NCBI RefSeq assembly: GCF_000276665.1
Contig: NW_004955447.1
Span: 13,011,759 to 13,075,758, forward strand
Direction of reading: 5' to 3'
Origin: Chinchilla lanigera
Taxonomy: Eukaryota; Chordata; Mammalia; Rodentia; Chinchillidae
DNA length: 64,000 nucleotides
Part shown: one piece after another, positions 37,441-47,890 of the stretch
Layout of the letters: every line of letters starts with the position of its first letter
How positions within the stretch are numbered: the stretch's first letter is position 1
The notes under the pieces: model-generated
Databases searched by the model: none
What the model saw: only the letters and a program-made list of their open reading frames with translations
Told to the model about the DNA's origin: nothing
Translations under genes and position numbers: made by a program

Positions 37441-37796
37441 GAACTTGAAATGGGCTCCCAGGCAGTCACAGATAGAGATGGACCCTCAAGGGCAGGAAAA
37501 GCCTGGTCTCGCAAACAACTGGCATGAGTCAGTTGTTCCTCTGGCCCAGGGACTCCAGTACACTCAATGACCAAAGGAAGAACTAGGTGCATTTGAGATC
37601 ATTCCAAGCATCACAAAGGAAAAGAAGCAAAGAAGATGCAAACTCTATTCCAGCCCCACACTGCAAGGTAGGAACTGATTGTGTTAATTACCTGAGGCCA
37701 CAGGAGACAGAATGAAGACATGCAAGTCCTAAAATTGAGAGAACCAAGTATAACTATCCATGATACCAACGGTCAACAATTATCAAGCTTGCCAAA
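37441..37796. other. Unassigned segment
   Basis: Less AT-rich sequence between the L1 piece and an LTR, with no family recognised. Confidence 0.35.
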
Positions 37797-38224
37797 TGTT
37801 ATGGCTTATCTCTAGATGTCCCTCCAAAGCCTTATGCAGCCATAGGTGGAGATTTTCGGAGGTGATTGGGATGTGTGATGCTAGGATCAAAGATGCAATG
37901 CTGAGATTGATTCATGGTGCAATACTAGGATAAAGGCTGCCCCACAATGGATGTGAGTATTAACCACCCTGAGGGTGGGTAGCCTGGATAGGATATAAAG
38001 AACAGAAAGGGGTCGTGGCTTGTTCTTTGCTGCTTGCTGCCTTCTGTCTTCCCTGCTTTTCCATGAGCTGTTTCTCCTCTGTGATGCCCCTCTGCCACGC
38101 CATCCTGCCTTGGAGAGAGCTGACTATAGTCTGAATCCTCTACAACTGTGAGCTAAGTAGACCTTGCCTCCTCTAACTTTGGGTGTCAGATTTTGTCTCA
38201 GCAATGAGACAAGTAACTAAAACA
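37797..38224 (+). mobile_element. MaLR-type LTR, complete, sense
   Basis: Starts TGTTATGGCTTATCTC and ends AAGTAACTAAAACA. It contains an AT-rich promoter-like patch ('ggatatacaaagaac'-type at about 37995: 'ggatataaagaacagaaagg'), the CT-rich section 'gccttctgtcttccctgctt' and the closing 'caactgtgagctaagtagac'. About 428 bp. No clean TSD could be fixed (ccaaa against caaat, offset). It is probably a solo LTR. Confidence 0.82.
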
Positions 38225-38285
38225 CAAATCTATAACCCTGTGGTTATTGTTTTTAATTTCTTATGCTTATTTCTTAGGAGAAAAA

Positions 38286-38399
38286 CTTACTGAGGAAGGG
38301 TGCTGTACCATGCAGGCAGTGATTCTTGATTACTGGCTTTTTGATGTTAGGGGCTAACTTCATGGGAAGGCCCTAGAGACAGTGCCTTCTCAGAATTGT
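38286..38399 (-). mobile_element. Unclassified 114-bp dispersed unit, copy 2
   Basis: Inverted copy of the unit at 17720-17833 (six substitutions in 114 bases, no indels). The flanks ggagaaaaa (38277-38285) and tgagaaatg (38400-38408) share GAGAAA, a short and imperfect direct repeat. There is no A tail on either strand side. It lies between two LTRs but matches neither. Confidence 0.7.
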
Positions 38400-38431
38400 T
38401 GAGAAATGTGGATCTCTACCATGCAGACTTG

Positions 38432-38791
38432 GGCAGTGTCTTCGTTACTTTTCTCTCATTGCTGGGACAAAATACCTGATGCCCAAAATTAAGGAAGGAA
38501 AGGTTTATTTCGCTTACAGTTTGTGGAGGTTTCAGTCCATACTTGGCAGATTACAAGGCAGAGTGGCACATGGCAGAGGGCTACAGCTCATGGCGGCAGA
38601 ACACAGCAAAGCAACAAACACAAAAGGCAGGAATAGCCACAAGCAGCCTCTTGCTCTCCCTTACATATGCAAACTATCCACCCCAGGGTGGGTGTAGCTC
38701 TCACATCCATAATCAATCAAACTCTAAAAGCCTGCCCCATGACTGCATGAGGCTTTGGGGGGGACAAACAGACACAAGCCATAATAGGCGG
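38432..38791 (-). mobile_element. Solo MaLR-type LTR, copy B
   Basis: The LTR is 38437-38786 (350 bp), same family and orientation as 29884-30247. A 52-base block (38654-38705 against 30117-30168) is identical in both. The flanks ggcag (38432-38436) and ggcgg (38787-38791) form a 5-bp TSD with one change. The terminal CA on its own strand is intact at one end; the other end has mutated (ataata instead of ataaca). Confidence 0.85.
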
Positions 38792-39561
38792 TTTACACAG
38801 ATTCAAGCAGCCCAGAGGAGAGACACAGACCTGCGGCCTGGGGTAAGAGTCGTATCTCCAGCTGCTTAGCCACAGTCCAGCTGCCTAGCTTCTACTGCAG
38901 CCGCCAGTCACTGTCCACTTGTGGCAGTCCTTACCCTCAGCCGCGTGCTCACAGCAGTCCTGGGCTGTTTAGTCTCCCCTTTCTTTCACTGTCCTCAGCT
39001 GCTTAATCTGCATTTGCATCAAAACACACAAAGGTGGCCACGTGCCAGCAATGACCATGGTTACTTAAGTTATTTACACTGACCATCACCTACCTTGTCT
39101 ACGGAAGTTATTTACCCTGAGGACTGGGGAGGGCGGGACAAAGAACTGACAGCAGCCCAGATCCCCTTCTGTCAGAACCGGAACCAAAGCCCCACTATCT
39201 CGCGCTCCAGCACTCCTAAGAGCCATCCTCTGCAGACCAGAGACCCAGGTCCTGTGCTCCACTAGCTGCTGTCTGGGTCGCTCAAAAGAGAACATTCCCT
39301 AGGCTGAGCTCTGGGCTCTATGTGCAACCTTGATATCCAGGCCACAAATTTTGTTCACAGAACTCCTCCTCATGCTTTCCAAGGAGATCAAGGGAAGGAA
39401 CACAAGAAGACAGACCTTGAATTTGAACCTGCTCCCTAGCATCCTGCTGAAGGCTCCGGCTGAGGCGCAGTCAGAACTCTCCGCAATAGCCCTTTCCCGG
39501 TGAGGGCGACACTGCGCACTTCTGTTCTCAGTCCTCCCGACACAGGGGACAGAAACCACAG
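38787..39561. other. GC-richer unassigned segment
   Basis: Noticeably less AT-rich than its surroundings and containing CpGs. On the minus strand it contains an octamer-like 'gatgcaaatgc' (about 39010-39025). It could be an unrecognised LTR or ERV fragment. Long antisense frames here have no recognisable protein content. Confidence 0.35.
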
Positions 39562-39893
39562 TGCTGTGGTTTGCATGTCCCGGGAGCTCCTGTGTTGGAA
39601 CAATTCCCAAACTCATACAGTGTTTACAGTGAGACCTTTGAGAGACAACTGAATTAGATGGGATCCGGAGAGTGGCACCTCCCCTTACGTCACGAGTGGC
39701 TTCAGAAGGAAAGGCCCAGAGACCAGAACTAGTCATTTGCTCTGCCCCAGCCTGTGAGGTTCCGGACATCTTAGGATGCACCAAGCAGGCCCTGGCCAGA
39801 TGCCGAGAAGAGGCCAGAGCCGATGCTTGGAGCTCCAGGGCTCTAGTGTACCTTGTGCCAAAGAAACGATTTATAAATTACAAAAAATGAAAA
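39562..39893 (+). mobile_element. MaLR-like LTR, sense, 3' end missing
   Basis: Starts TGCTGTGGTTTGCATGTC, followed by 'tgttggaacaattcccaaac', 'agtgagacctttgagagaca', 'atgctcttag'-type sections and 'gaaacgatttataaattac' near the end, in MaLR order. The final ~25 bp of a normal LTR are not recognised. Confidence 0.68.
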
Positions 39894-40743
39894 AGAAACC
39901 CAGGATTAAAAGTGGTTTAAACTATGGGTTAACACACAATCCAGGGCAATCAGAGGCAGGCAGTTCCTCGTTTGAGAAAGCTGAAGGATGGATGGATCTC
40001 AGATGGGGCCAGCGATGTCTGTGAGATCTGTTTTGTAAACACTACAACTGTCCCAACCGGTGGGTGGGAGGCACTGATTGTTCCTCCTGAGAATGAGAGA
40101 GGAATGGGGAGGTCTTCCACTCCTCAGCACATTGGCTGCCTGATGCTTCTTGTAGCAGCTGAAAGAGAGGGTATGAATTTAGATCAGGAACCGGCAGGGC
40201 ACACAGACACGGACCCAGTGCAGCTCAGAGAGTGCCACGGAGCTTGCTAAAGCTCTCCAAATACTCGGCGTTCACAGGGAATCATCCCAGAGGACTAATC
40301 CTGTACAAGGGGGCTGTCCCAAAGGCTTTTCCTCCCTAACCTGCTGGATGGGGCTGTTGACTGTAAGGAAGAGAGATTATTCACACCATCTGTCAAGATG
40401 CAAAGAATTTCCTCCAACTGTTAACAAGAAAAGGCAGAGTTCTGAGGCGGGACAGTGTTCTGTGCAGTGTTGCTGGCTCTAAAGGGGAGGTGTCTCTGTG
40501 TCAAAAAGTACAGGTGGCCCCCAGGAGCTGAACGTGTCCTTTGGCCAACAGCTAGCACGGAAACAGATACTAGAGCCACAATGGCAAAATGTTAATTCTA
40601 CTAACATAGATGAGCTTGGAAATGAGTTATTGCCAGAGCCAGAAACTTCATGTCGTCCCAAGCAAAGGACTGCACCACATTTCTGACCTTACCATGAGGC
40701 CCTGGTAAATGTGTGTTTTGGAATGGGATAATTTTTTTTCCCC
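39894..40743. other. Unassigned segment with a small open frame
   Basis: GC-moderate sequence. A frame open from 40483 to the TGA after codon 68 (ending about 40686, +) encodes a balanced-composition peptide including LARKQILEPQWQNVNSTNID and ELLPEPETSC. It starts without an ATG, so it would need to be an exon or a degraded repeat frame. I do not recognise it. Confidence 0.3.
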
Positions 40744-40861
40744 AAAAGTAAGACCTTGGGGCTGGGGATTTAGCTCAGCGGCAAAGTGCCTGCCTGGCAA
40801 GTGCAAGGTCATGAGTTTGGTTCCCGGTACCGGAGAAAAACCAAAAAAAAAGTAAGACCTT
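40744..40861 (+). mobile_element. ID SINE with TSD (first of three)
   Basis: The body, 40758-40849, reads 'gggctggggatttagctcag', 'cggcaaagtgcctgcctggc', 'gtcatgagtttggttcccgg', 'taccggagaaaaacc' and an A tail. The target duplication aaaagtaagacctt flanks it (40744-40757 and about 40848-40861, merging with the tail). Confidence 0.96.
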
Positions 40862-40863
40862 TC

Positions 40864-40960
40864 CAGTGCCGAGGGAGATAGTTCATTGGCACAGCACCTG
40901 CACAGAAAGCGAGAGATCCTGAATTCAATTCCCAGTACCAAAAAACAAAGCAAAACAAAA
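40864..40960 (+). mobile_element. ID SINE, diverged (second of three)
   Basis: 'gtgccgagggagatagttca', 'ttggcacagcacctgcacag', 'cctgaattcaattcccagta' and an A-rich tail. Older than its upstream neighbour. Confidence 0.88.
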
Positions 40961-41011
40961 AAGCCAGACCTAACCAGAAAAGAATCAGCCTTAAAAACTA
41001 GACATCAATAA

Positions 41012-41105
41012 CTTGCCAGGGATATAGCTCAGTGGCAGAGCGCCTGCCTAGCAAGTGCACGGTCCTGAGTTTGATGTTGGTCCCTGTAAAAAAAAAACAA
41101 AAAAA
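41012..41105 (+). mobile_element. ID SINE (third of three)
   Basis: 'cttgccagggatatagctca', 'gtggcagagcgcctgcctag', 'gtgcacggtcctgagtttga' and an A-rich tail. Confidence 0.92.
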
Positions 41106-41404
41106 CCCAAACAAATGAAAACTCAAGCCCCAATCACCTTGCATTACCTGCTATTATAGAGTAGCCACTGAACAAAAGAACAGCGAGGTACATACCATCT
41201 TTTGTGTGACACCGGCCGTTACTGTGCTAATGACCAGTGCTTATTTTCCAGTTAGTTCTTATTTGGGGGGAAACCCGTCAGATGGGCTCATACATTTCAT
41301 ATATTTATTCTCTCCTCTTATTCACATACCATTCTATCAGCAAAATAGGGAATTTATTTCGCTGTGTTTTTCCCATTGGGCTTGGATATCAAAATGTCTC
41401 TGGA

Positions 41405-41625
41405 AAATACTTTGTTTTGTTTTGCTTTTTGTTTTTTCAGTACTGGGATTGCAATCAGAGCTTTGCACGGAGAATTATCCATAGTACTTATTCTTATGTA
41501 TTTATTTTTACTTTGAGAAAAGTTTTACCTAAATCACTAGGATGACCAGGCTGTGCTCAAACTTGCAAGCCTCTGCCTCAGGCAGCTAGAGTCCTGGGGT
41601 TACAGGGGTGCACTCTGAAGACAGC
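41405..41625 (-). mobile_element. B1-dID-type SINE, reverse orientation
   Basis: A T-rich stretch and reversed ID-like part (41410-41475, 'cagtactgggattgcaatca') come first. A reversed B1 part follows (about 41530-41622: 'gatgaccaggctgtgctcaa', 'gcctctgcctcaggcagcta', 'cctggggttacaggggtgca'). In reverse this is the B1-then-ID order of the dimer. Confidence 0.78.
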
Positions 41626-42009
41626 CTGGAATCTGCTTTCTACATTACTTCACCTCTGATGCCCCAAACAGGAGCCAATGTGTTGAATCATCGCAACGAA
41701 TCATTATTGAATCAATGATTCTCACAAGGATTAACTGCTGTTCTTCTTGGGGTGAAGTTACTGAACTTTAATTTTAGACAATGACGTGATATGCTCTAAC
41801 AACTGTAATAGGGACATTGAAGAAATACACCTGTACTTAGTTAAAAACTTCATTTCACATAGGTTTGCCATGGTAGCTAACTCAGTCATCAATATCTACA
41901 ACAAAACAGATTATGAAATATTTATTCATATCACCATTATCTTCTAAATGCTGTGGCCATTAATCCTAATATTTCAGCTTCAGTAGTTTAAGAATCACCT
42001 AGATTAGTA
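41626..42009. other. Non-coding, nothing recognised
   Basis: AT-rich spacer. A MER5-like snippet near 41985 was considered too short to call. Confidence 0.35.
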
Positions 42010-42207
42010 AAACATGCTTCTGGGGATGTCTGAGTGGGTGAGGGAAGTGCAAGCTTGGGTACTATCAGTGGTCTTTGCCCAGTTCCTGCTTTGCTCCCAG
42101 CTGCCCTGAACTGAACGTGATGCTCCTGTGAACTACATCAAACTTCCTTCTTTAGGTTGTGGGTGCGGGGTGTTGTGTGTCACTGTCAGGAAAAGCTAAC
42201 TAATACA
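42010..42207 (+). mobile_element. MaLR LTR, 3' part
   Basis: 'ggtgagggaagtgcaagctt', 'cagctgccctgaactgaacg', 'tttaggttgtgggtgcgggg' and 'aggaaaagctaactaataca' make the normal end of a MaLR LTR. The 5' half is missing. Confidence 0.7.
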
Positions 42208-44877
42208 GACACAGATAAATATTAAACTGTGGTTTGGAACAAATTATCCCATATTTGTGTGATATGTTAGAATCCTCTGAGTTAATATATAACATCTATT
42301 ATAAATTTGAACAATCTTATAATTTTAAGTGGCAAAATACTTTGGAAATGGATTATAATGAGAGAATTGTATATGGAGCAGCTAACTTTATGAAAATTTT
42401 TTTATTAAATAGTTATTTTTGTGTCTAAACAATAATAGAGATAAGAATAATGAGGCCAAAATCTATTGTAATATGACTGTGATCTTTAGAGAATTTTCTG
42501 TCACAATAGCATTATTACAGGAGTTGAAGTAGAATATTTTGAAATATATTTAGTTTGAAGTATGCAATTCTACTTAATGATATTTTTCAGAAATATTGTT
42601 ATTTGGTGATGCTTCTTGTTAAAATATAATATCAACTTTGTCCCTTCAAAATTTCTGAAATAAAAGCTTCACAACTTAAAAAAAGATGGTGTCTTTTATT
42701 CAGACATAATATAGAATTATAGAAGAAAACACTTTTAATGATTTACAGAACAGTTAAGAACACAAAAATATTTTTTCTGCAACATAAATTAAAAATTAAG
42801 AAATTTGCAGATTTCTACAGTGTCAAATACTTAAATTTTGTTGTTAAATATTAAAGTAAGTTTAATGATAATGACTCATTTATTATCATCAAGCTTTTAT
42901 TAATCTCTGGCTCCCACAAAGTTTTCTTTAGTGATGACACTCAGTTTTCGCTTGGGTTCTGGGTTGATAATGATTCTAACATAAAATCACATGGCTTTTG
43001 GTTAAAATATGGATTCAACAACACTCTTAAATATAGTAATCTTTTTTCACGAAACTTCAGCCTTTCTTTCTGGAAAGTGCATTACAGCAAGAGCCCCATG
43101 CTTCTCGTTCTTTGTTCTGTCTTTGCTGGGTCTGTCTTCCCAGCTCTCAAAGACAGGGCCTTTTCTTCTAATTCACCTGGAAAGGAGGCTCTCTGAAGTC
43201 CCCTGTGGTAACCCTCATTTCTTCCCTGTGGAAATCCCCGGAAGGTGCTCCCTGCTGGTGGCTGAAAAACAAAGGCACTACTGGGCTATTACTACACTTT
43301 TTACCTATTGTCATTTTTACAAGACTGCATTCTAAAGCGTCTTTGTAAAAGCGTTGCACGTGCCTAATTATTACTAGCAAATGCTGTGTATTTAACAAAG
43401 TGAAAATGCAATAATTCCTTAGACTTCCAACTGCTAATGAGTTAGCTGAAAACTCCAGAGCCGAGTTCCTCATTGCTCTCTCTATACATTTTGGAGAACC
43501 CTATTATAGCGTAACAATTAATTAGGAAAGCTACTCCAGTCAGAAATGCTAGTTTATTCATAAGAACATTATTAAATCAATTAACCTACTAATGGCATCT
43601 GTCAGTTCATGTCTAGAAAAGGCTCAGCAGCAATAAAATTAAAGTACAGTCATAAATTTTTCTTTGTTCCAGGTATTGAGTGAAGAAAAATAATAAAAAT
43701 GTTTTCCACTTTGTCTTCAACATTAATCAGATTGCAATAAGAAGCTCAGAAATAGGTCATGCTATCAAACAGGAAATCTATTCTGAAGCATTTCCCATTA
43801 AATGAAAATTATTTTCATGTAGCCTTCTTTAATTGCTGAAATTGCACTTACCTTCATCTATTTGTTCTCTGTTTAGAGACAAAATGAAATAAATCTGTGC
43901 TGCTACATTTTACATTACACTGCTTCTGATGGATTTCTCTGCAGCCAGTTAGTTGAGATTTATGCACAGTACTATAAACAGTTTCATTTTCTGTCTTTTA
44001 GGAAGGTGTAGCATAGCAAGGGATGTTTAAGCGCAGTTCAGTAAAAATAGATAATGAACAGTCAGATGTGTTTATTGAGGTACAGTGATTCCAGCGTTGC
44101 ACTAAGTAGAAATGTTAATGATGTAAGAATGGCTAGCACGTAGTTTTGAGTGCTGAAAATGTTGTGTTCATTTTGCTAAGTCTGAACATATGTTACAATC
44201 ATTTGGAAAATAATGTCTTCGTAATACTTGGTATGGGAAAATATAGATTACTCATATAGTTGGAAAACAAGTATACTCCATATTTCATCATGAAAAATAA
44301 GATCATTTCAAATACTCACAAGATAGGGAAGAATGAAGACATTGATTAGTGATTAGGAGAAAATCAAGATTAAGAAGCAAAGGAAATTTTTCAGCCTCTT
44401 AGAAGACAGAATCTCCTAGAATTCATCTAATCTTAAATACTTCCCAAGGATTCTATCTCATAATTCCATACTGTTAAGGGTATGATTTCAACAGAATGAA
44501 GTTTGGAGGGACACAAGAAGTCAATTTATAGCAGCTCTTTTGTTTAAATGTGAGAGCTCTAAATGAAGCTTTTTTATTTTGCCAGAAACAAAAGTTGTGT
44601 TTATATATAGTGAATTAAATTCCTCCCAGCAACACAAAAGTGAAGTTAAGAATAAAGACGAATAGAGTTCAATTTTAAAAATAACTGTGTGTAGAATTTT
44701 TACCATACTTATTTCAATAAGATTAGATATTATGCAAAATTCATGCTTCAGACTGAAAGAAGGAAAAAGCAGTTTTCTTTTTGTTTTCTGGTTAAGTAGA
44801 TGGCACTAAACCTTAGTAATATTTCAAAGATTAAAATTTCATAACTCAAATTGCTATACAATCTTCTTTTGTGTATG
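42208..44877. other. Repeat-poor, possibly conserved non-coding
   Basis: About 2.7 kb without a recognisable transposon, the longest such stretch near this LTR-rich block. The part at 43340-44110 is dense in TAATTA/ATTAA-type homeodomain-like words ('caattaattagg', 'tcaattaacc', 'ctaattattac'), as often seen in developmental enhancers. Only cross-species alignment could tell. Confidence 0.3.
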
Positions 44878-44970
44878 TTTTTGGGTTTTTTTGCTACTGG
44901 GAATCAAAGTTAAGACCTTGCATTTGCCAAGGAGATATTTGTACCACTGATTGATATCCCTGCCCCATGC
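44878..44970 (-). mobile_element. ID SINE, reverse, diverged
   Basis: T-rich start, then 'gctactgggaatcaaagtta', 'cttgcatttgccaaggagat' and 'ccactgattgatatccctgc' follow the reversed ID body. Confidence 0.82.
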
Positions 44971-45138
44971 AATCTTATTTTCAATGAGATTATTTTCTAA
45001 AAGAGTTTTTAACACTCATGTGACCATAAGGAAAACTATGGGTCAATTTCATCTGTTATGACTTACATATTTTTTTCACCTATTAGAGTATTGTCATCTT
45101 ATATTTGGACTTGCTACATTTTATCTATATATATTCTA

Positions 45139-45440
45139 AGCTTGTTAGGCTTTCTTTTAAGAGAAAAAAAAAACAAAATAACAACAACATAGACAAAAAC
45201 AAAACAATACAAAAACAACAAAAATGATACAGAATTTCAAAACAAGATGGGAGTTAACAATGGCTGTTATACTATACAGTGATATACTCATAAGTGAAAT
45301 AAATCAGATCCTCAAGTGTAACCATCATATTGTCTCCCTCATGTAAGAACTTGAAAGAAAAAATAAAACCCAAGAGGTACAATAGATATTGTGAAGGGAA
45401 AAGAAGCTACTCAAAGGGAAGTAACAGCTTGTTAGGCTTT
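45139..45440 (+). mobile_element. TSD-flanked L1 3' fragment with A-rich left half
   Basis: A perfect 15-bp direct repeat, agcttgttaggcttt, lies at 45139-45153 and 45426-45440. Between them is an A-rich stretch (45165-45235). After it, 45285-45425 is colinear with the end of the L1 at 27458-27585 ('ataagtgaaataaatc' in both). The L1 part is sense yet stops before the L1 3' end and has no A tail on the right. The structure is unusual for a simple L1 insertion. Confidence 0.75.
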
Positions 45441-45821
45441 TAAAGAATAACATTGATTCAAATGTTGTACTAAATGAAATCAGAAGTTATTAAAATGGTG
45501 TCACTGGAGTACTTGAAACAGTGCTAATTTTAAAATAGCCTGCTTTTCTCACCTGAATATTCTGGATGACCATGCCTGGGAAGTTTTAAGTGCCACTCTT
45601 TGAGACATTCCAAAATTATTTGAAGTGCTTCAGATACGAGGTATGATTCCTTTGTGACACACAGGTTCCCACGGCAATTTGTCAAATAAAACTAAGCCCT
45701 ATTCTTTCTGCTAAGACTAATGTAATCTTTCATTTAGAGTGCAATGCCCAATTTTGTAACCACTGAGATGCCAGAAAACATGAACTTTTGGAATTCCACT
45801 TCAAGGTAAGATTTTAAGAGG
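45441..45821. other. Non-coding, nothing recognised
   Basis: AT-rich spacer with no feature. Confidence 0.4.
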
Positions 45822-45953
45822 AAAGAAAGATGATAAAGGGGCTGGGGATTTAGCTCAGCGGCAAAAGCGCCTGCCTGGCAAGCGCAAGGTCGTGAGTTCG
45901 GTTCCCGGTACCGGAGAAAAACCAAAAAAAAAAAAAAAAAGAAAGATGATAAA
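45822..45953 (+). mobile_element. ID SINE, near-pristine, perfect TSD
   Basis: The body is 45838-45937: 'gggctggggatttagctcag', 'cggcaaaagcgcctgcctgg', 'caagcgcaaggtcgtgagtt', 'cggttcccggtaccggag', 'aaaaacc' and 17 A's. The 16-bp target duplication aaagaaagatgataaa (45822-45837 and 45938-45953) is exact. A/B-box positions are intact and CpGs are retained, so this is a recent insertion and the best local guide to the active ID subfamily. Confidence 0.97.
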
Positions 45954-47484
45954 ATACTTTCTGTGCAATTTATTTAATCTTGCACAACCATTGCACAAGC
46001 AGGTCATATGAAATTGTAAGTGTGGGAGTGTTGATGCTTATTCTCTGTTATAGACACAATGAAAATTATAAACCAAAATGGTGCACTACCTTCCTAAGAA
46101 ACCCAACAGGCACATGAGACTCCAAGCCATCATGTAGTTGAACTATAATGCAATTGTAACAGTTCCAGAAGAACATTCTGGAGATACTTTGATGTTCTAT
46201 GTAAACCATATTCAATATCTGAAATATTTTCCATGTGTTTGGCCCATTTAATAACAACATTAAATTCATGAATTGTATATCTGCATTTATTTCATTGTTT
46301 TGGTCTCTTTCATAGATAACTTTCTTGAAATAGGTATCTATAACAATGCTTCAAAAAATTTACTGCAATAGCTACCTGACATCTCCTTAAAAGGTAGATT
46401 CTGGTGTGCTGGTTGTGAAGAGTTACCTGAGATTTTATGTTTCTAATGAGCTCACTTAGCCCTCAGGTGCGGCTTCTGTCTTTGGTCATAGACAATGGAG
46501 AACAGCAAGAGCCTATACTCATGGTCACCTCTGTCCTCCATTGTGGCCTCCTCTGCTGTCATGCTCAGATGATGGAATTCCATTCACGGCCATCCATTGG
46601 TTGGGCTTGAGTGACCTCTTTAGTGTCAAACCTAAGGGATAATTTTTAGGCCCTGGGTTGGTAAAGTCTAGAGTCTTTGGTATTGCCAATAACTTTGATG
46701 GAGCTATTATTACTCTCAAGGAGAGCAATGCCAACTCCTTTTTAGGACTCCAGAGCAGGTAGTGAAACCATGATCAGTTCATCTCACCCCTATAGTCATG
46801 CATTCCTTTACCTTTGCTTTAATTTATTTGTATATTTAATGTGTATTCCTCACTTAATCTAAATTTAAATTTAGTCTCTTTGAGAAATTTTCTGGTTAAA
46901 GAAAAATGGAGAATGTTGTTAAAACTAACAGAAATAAAAACTCAGAATCCCTCATTTGTAATCCAGAAAACAATATGTGATGATTTTTGTATTAAGCCAT
47001 GATTTGATTTTTTAAAAATTTATTCCCAGGAAAGATGTGAATCTTATGTTATCAAGTGGATTGAAGTTAATGTGACATTCCATTATCCGATCAGATAGGG
47101 GAAATGCATAGCTACAATATATCAAATATATCAACAAGTGCAGTTACATCCTTTGCACACGCAGCACATGTATACTACTGTATATTCGAGTTAAAAGGTC
47201 ATAAAATGAAGCCATAAAAACGTAAGGATAAGGGTGACATAAAATATACACTAAGTAATAATATCATTTGCTTAAGTATTCAAGAAAAAGAGTTGAGGAT
47301 GACTTCAAAGTGAAAACTTTAAACTGGACTGAATTCATGGAAGAAACTAAGTTGGATTGAGATTGTGATCTAATTCATCAAGCATGAAGGCTCTTGCTAG
47401 ACCTGAAAAGATCTCACAAAGCAGGAATAAGACAAGCAAGACAGAGAGACAGCCAGGGATAATAGGTGTATTCTCTATTTCAGG
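45954..47484. other. Non-coding, nothing recognised
   Basis: Short frames on the minus strand at about 46525-46734 have no recognisable content. No repeat was identified. Confidence 0.4.
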
Positions 47485-47600
47485 AAAGTAAAGTATGCAC
47501 AAATTGTAAATCTTACCTGAGGTTACATAATAAAGGAGTGGTAATATTAGATCCCCAATCTGCCAATCTTATTCAGGATCATTGTGCCTTTAAATTCTGA
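47485..47600 (-). mobile_element. MIR fossil (weak)
   Basis: 'cttacctgaggttacataat' followed by 'gtggtaatattagatcccca' and 'ggatcattgtgcctttaaat' resembles a reversed MIR flank. Confidence 0.4.
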
Positions 47601-47716
47601 CTTTTCTTCTAGATTCCCTTTTTGCAACCATAGTCATAACCAACATAATGCTTACAATTCCTTTGTATTTGAATAGGACCTTTTTACTGAGACCTGTGGA
47701 GAATTAAATTAAAAAA

Positions 47717-47866
47717 NNNNNNNNNNNNNNNNNNNNNNNNNNNNNNNNNNNNNNNNNNNNNNNNNNNNNNNNNNNNNNNNNNNNNNNNNNNNNNNNNNNN
47801 NNNNNNNNNNNNNNNNNNNNNNNNNNNNNNNNNNNNNNNNNNNNNNNNNNNNNNNNNNNNNNNNNN
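47717..47866. other. Assembly gap (150 N)
   Basis: All positions are N. Frames crossing it are artefacts. Confidence 0.99.
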
Positions 47867-47890
47867 TATATATATATATACACATATAAA
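47867..47890. repeat. (TA)n/(CA)n edge at the gap
   Basis: TATATATATATATA followed by CACATATAAACACATA abuts the N run, so the gap probably lies within a microsatellite. Confidence 0.75.

Noticed and set aside
39299..39784. 161-codon frame on the minus strand, longest without N
   Set aside because: It overlaps a MaLR-like LTR in antisense and a GC-richer unassigned segment; no recognisable motif and no promoter or poly(A) signal.
41960..42030. MER5-type DNA transposon fragment
   Set aside because: Only about 40 bases resemble it ('agaatcacctagattagtaa'), too little to separate from chance.
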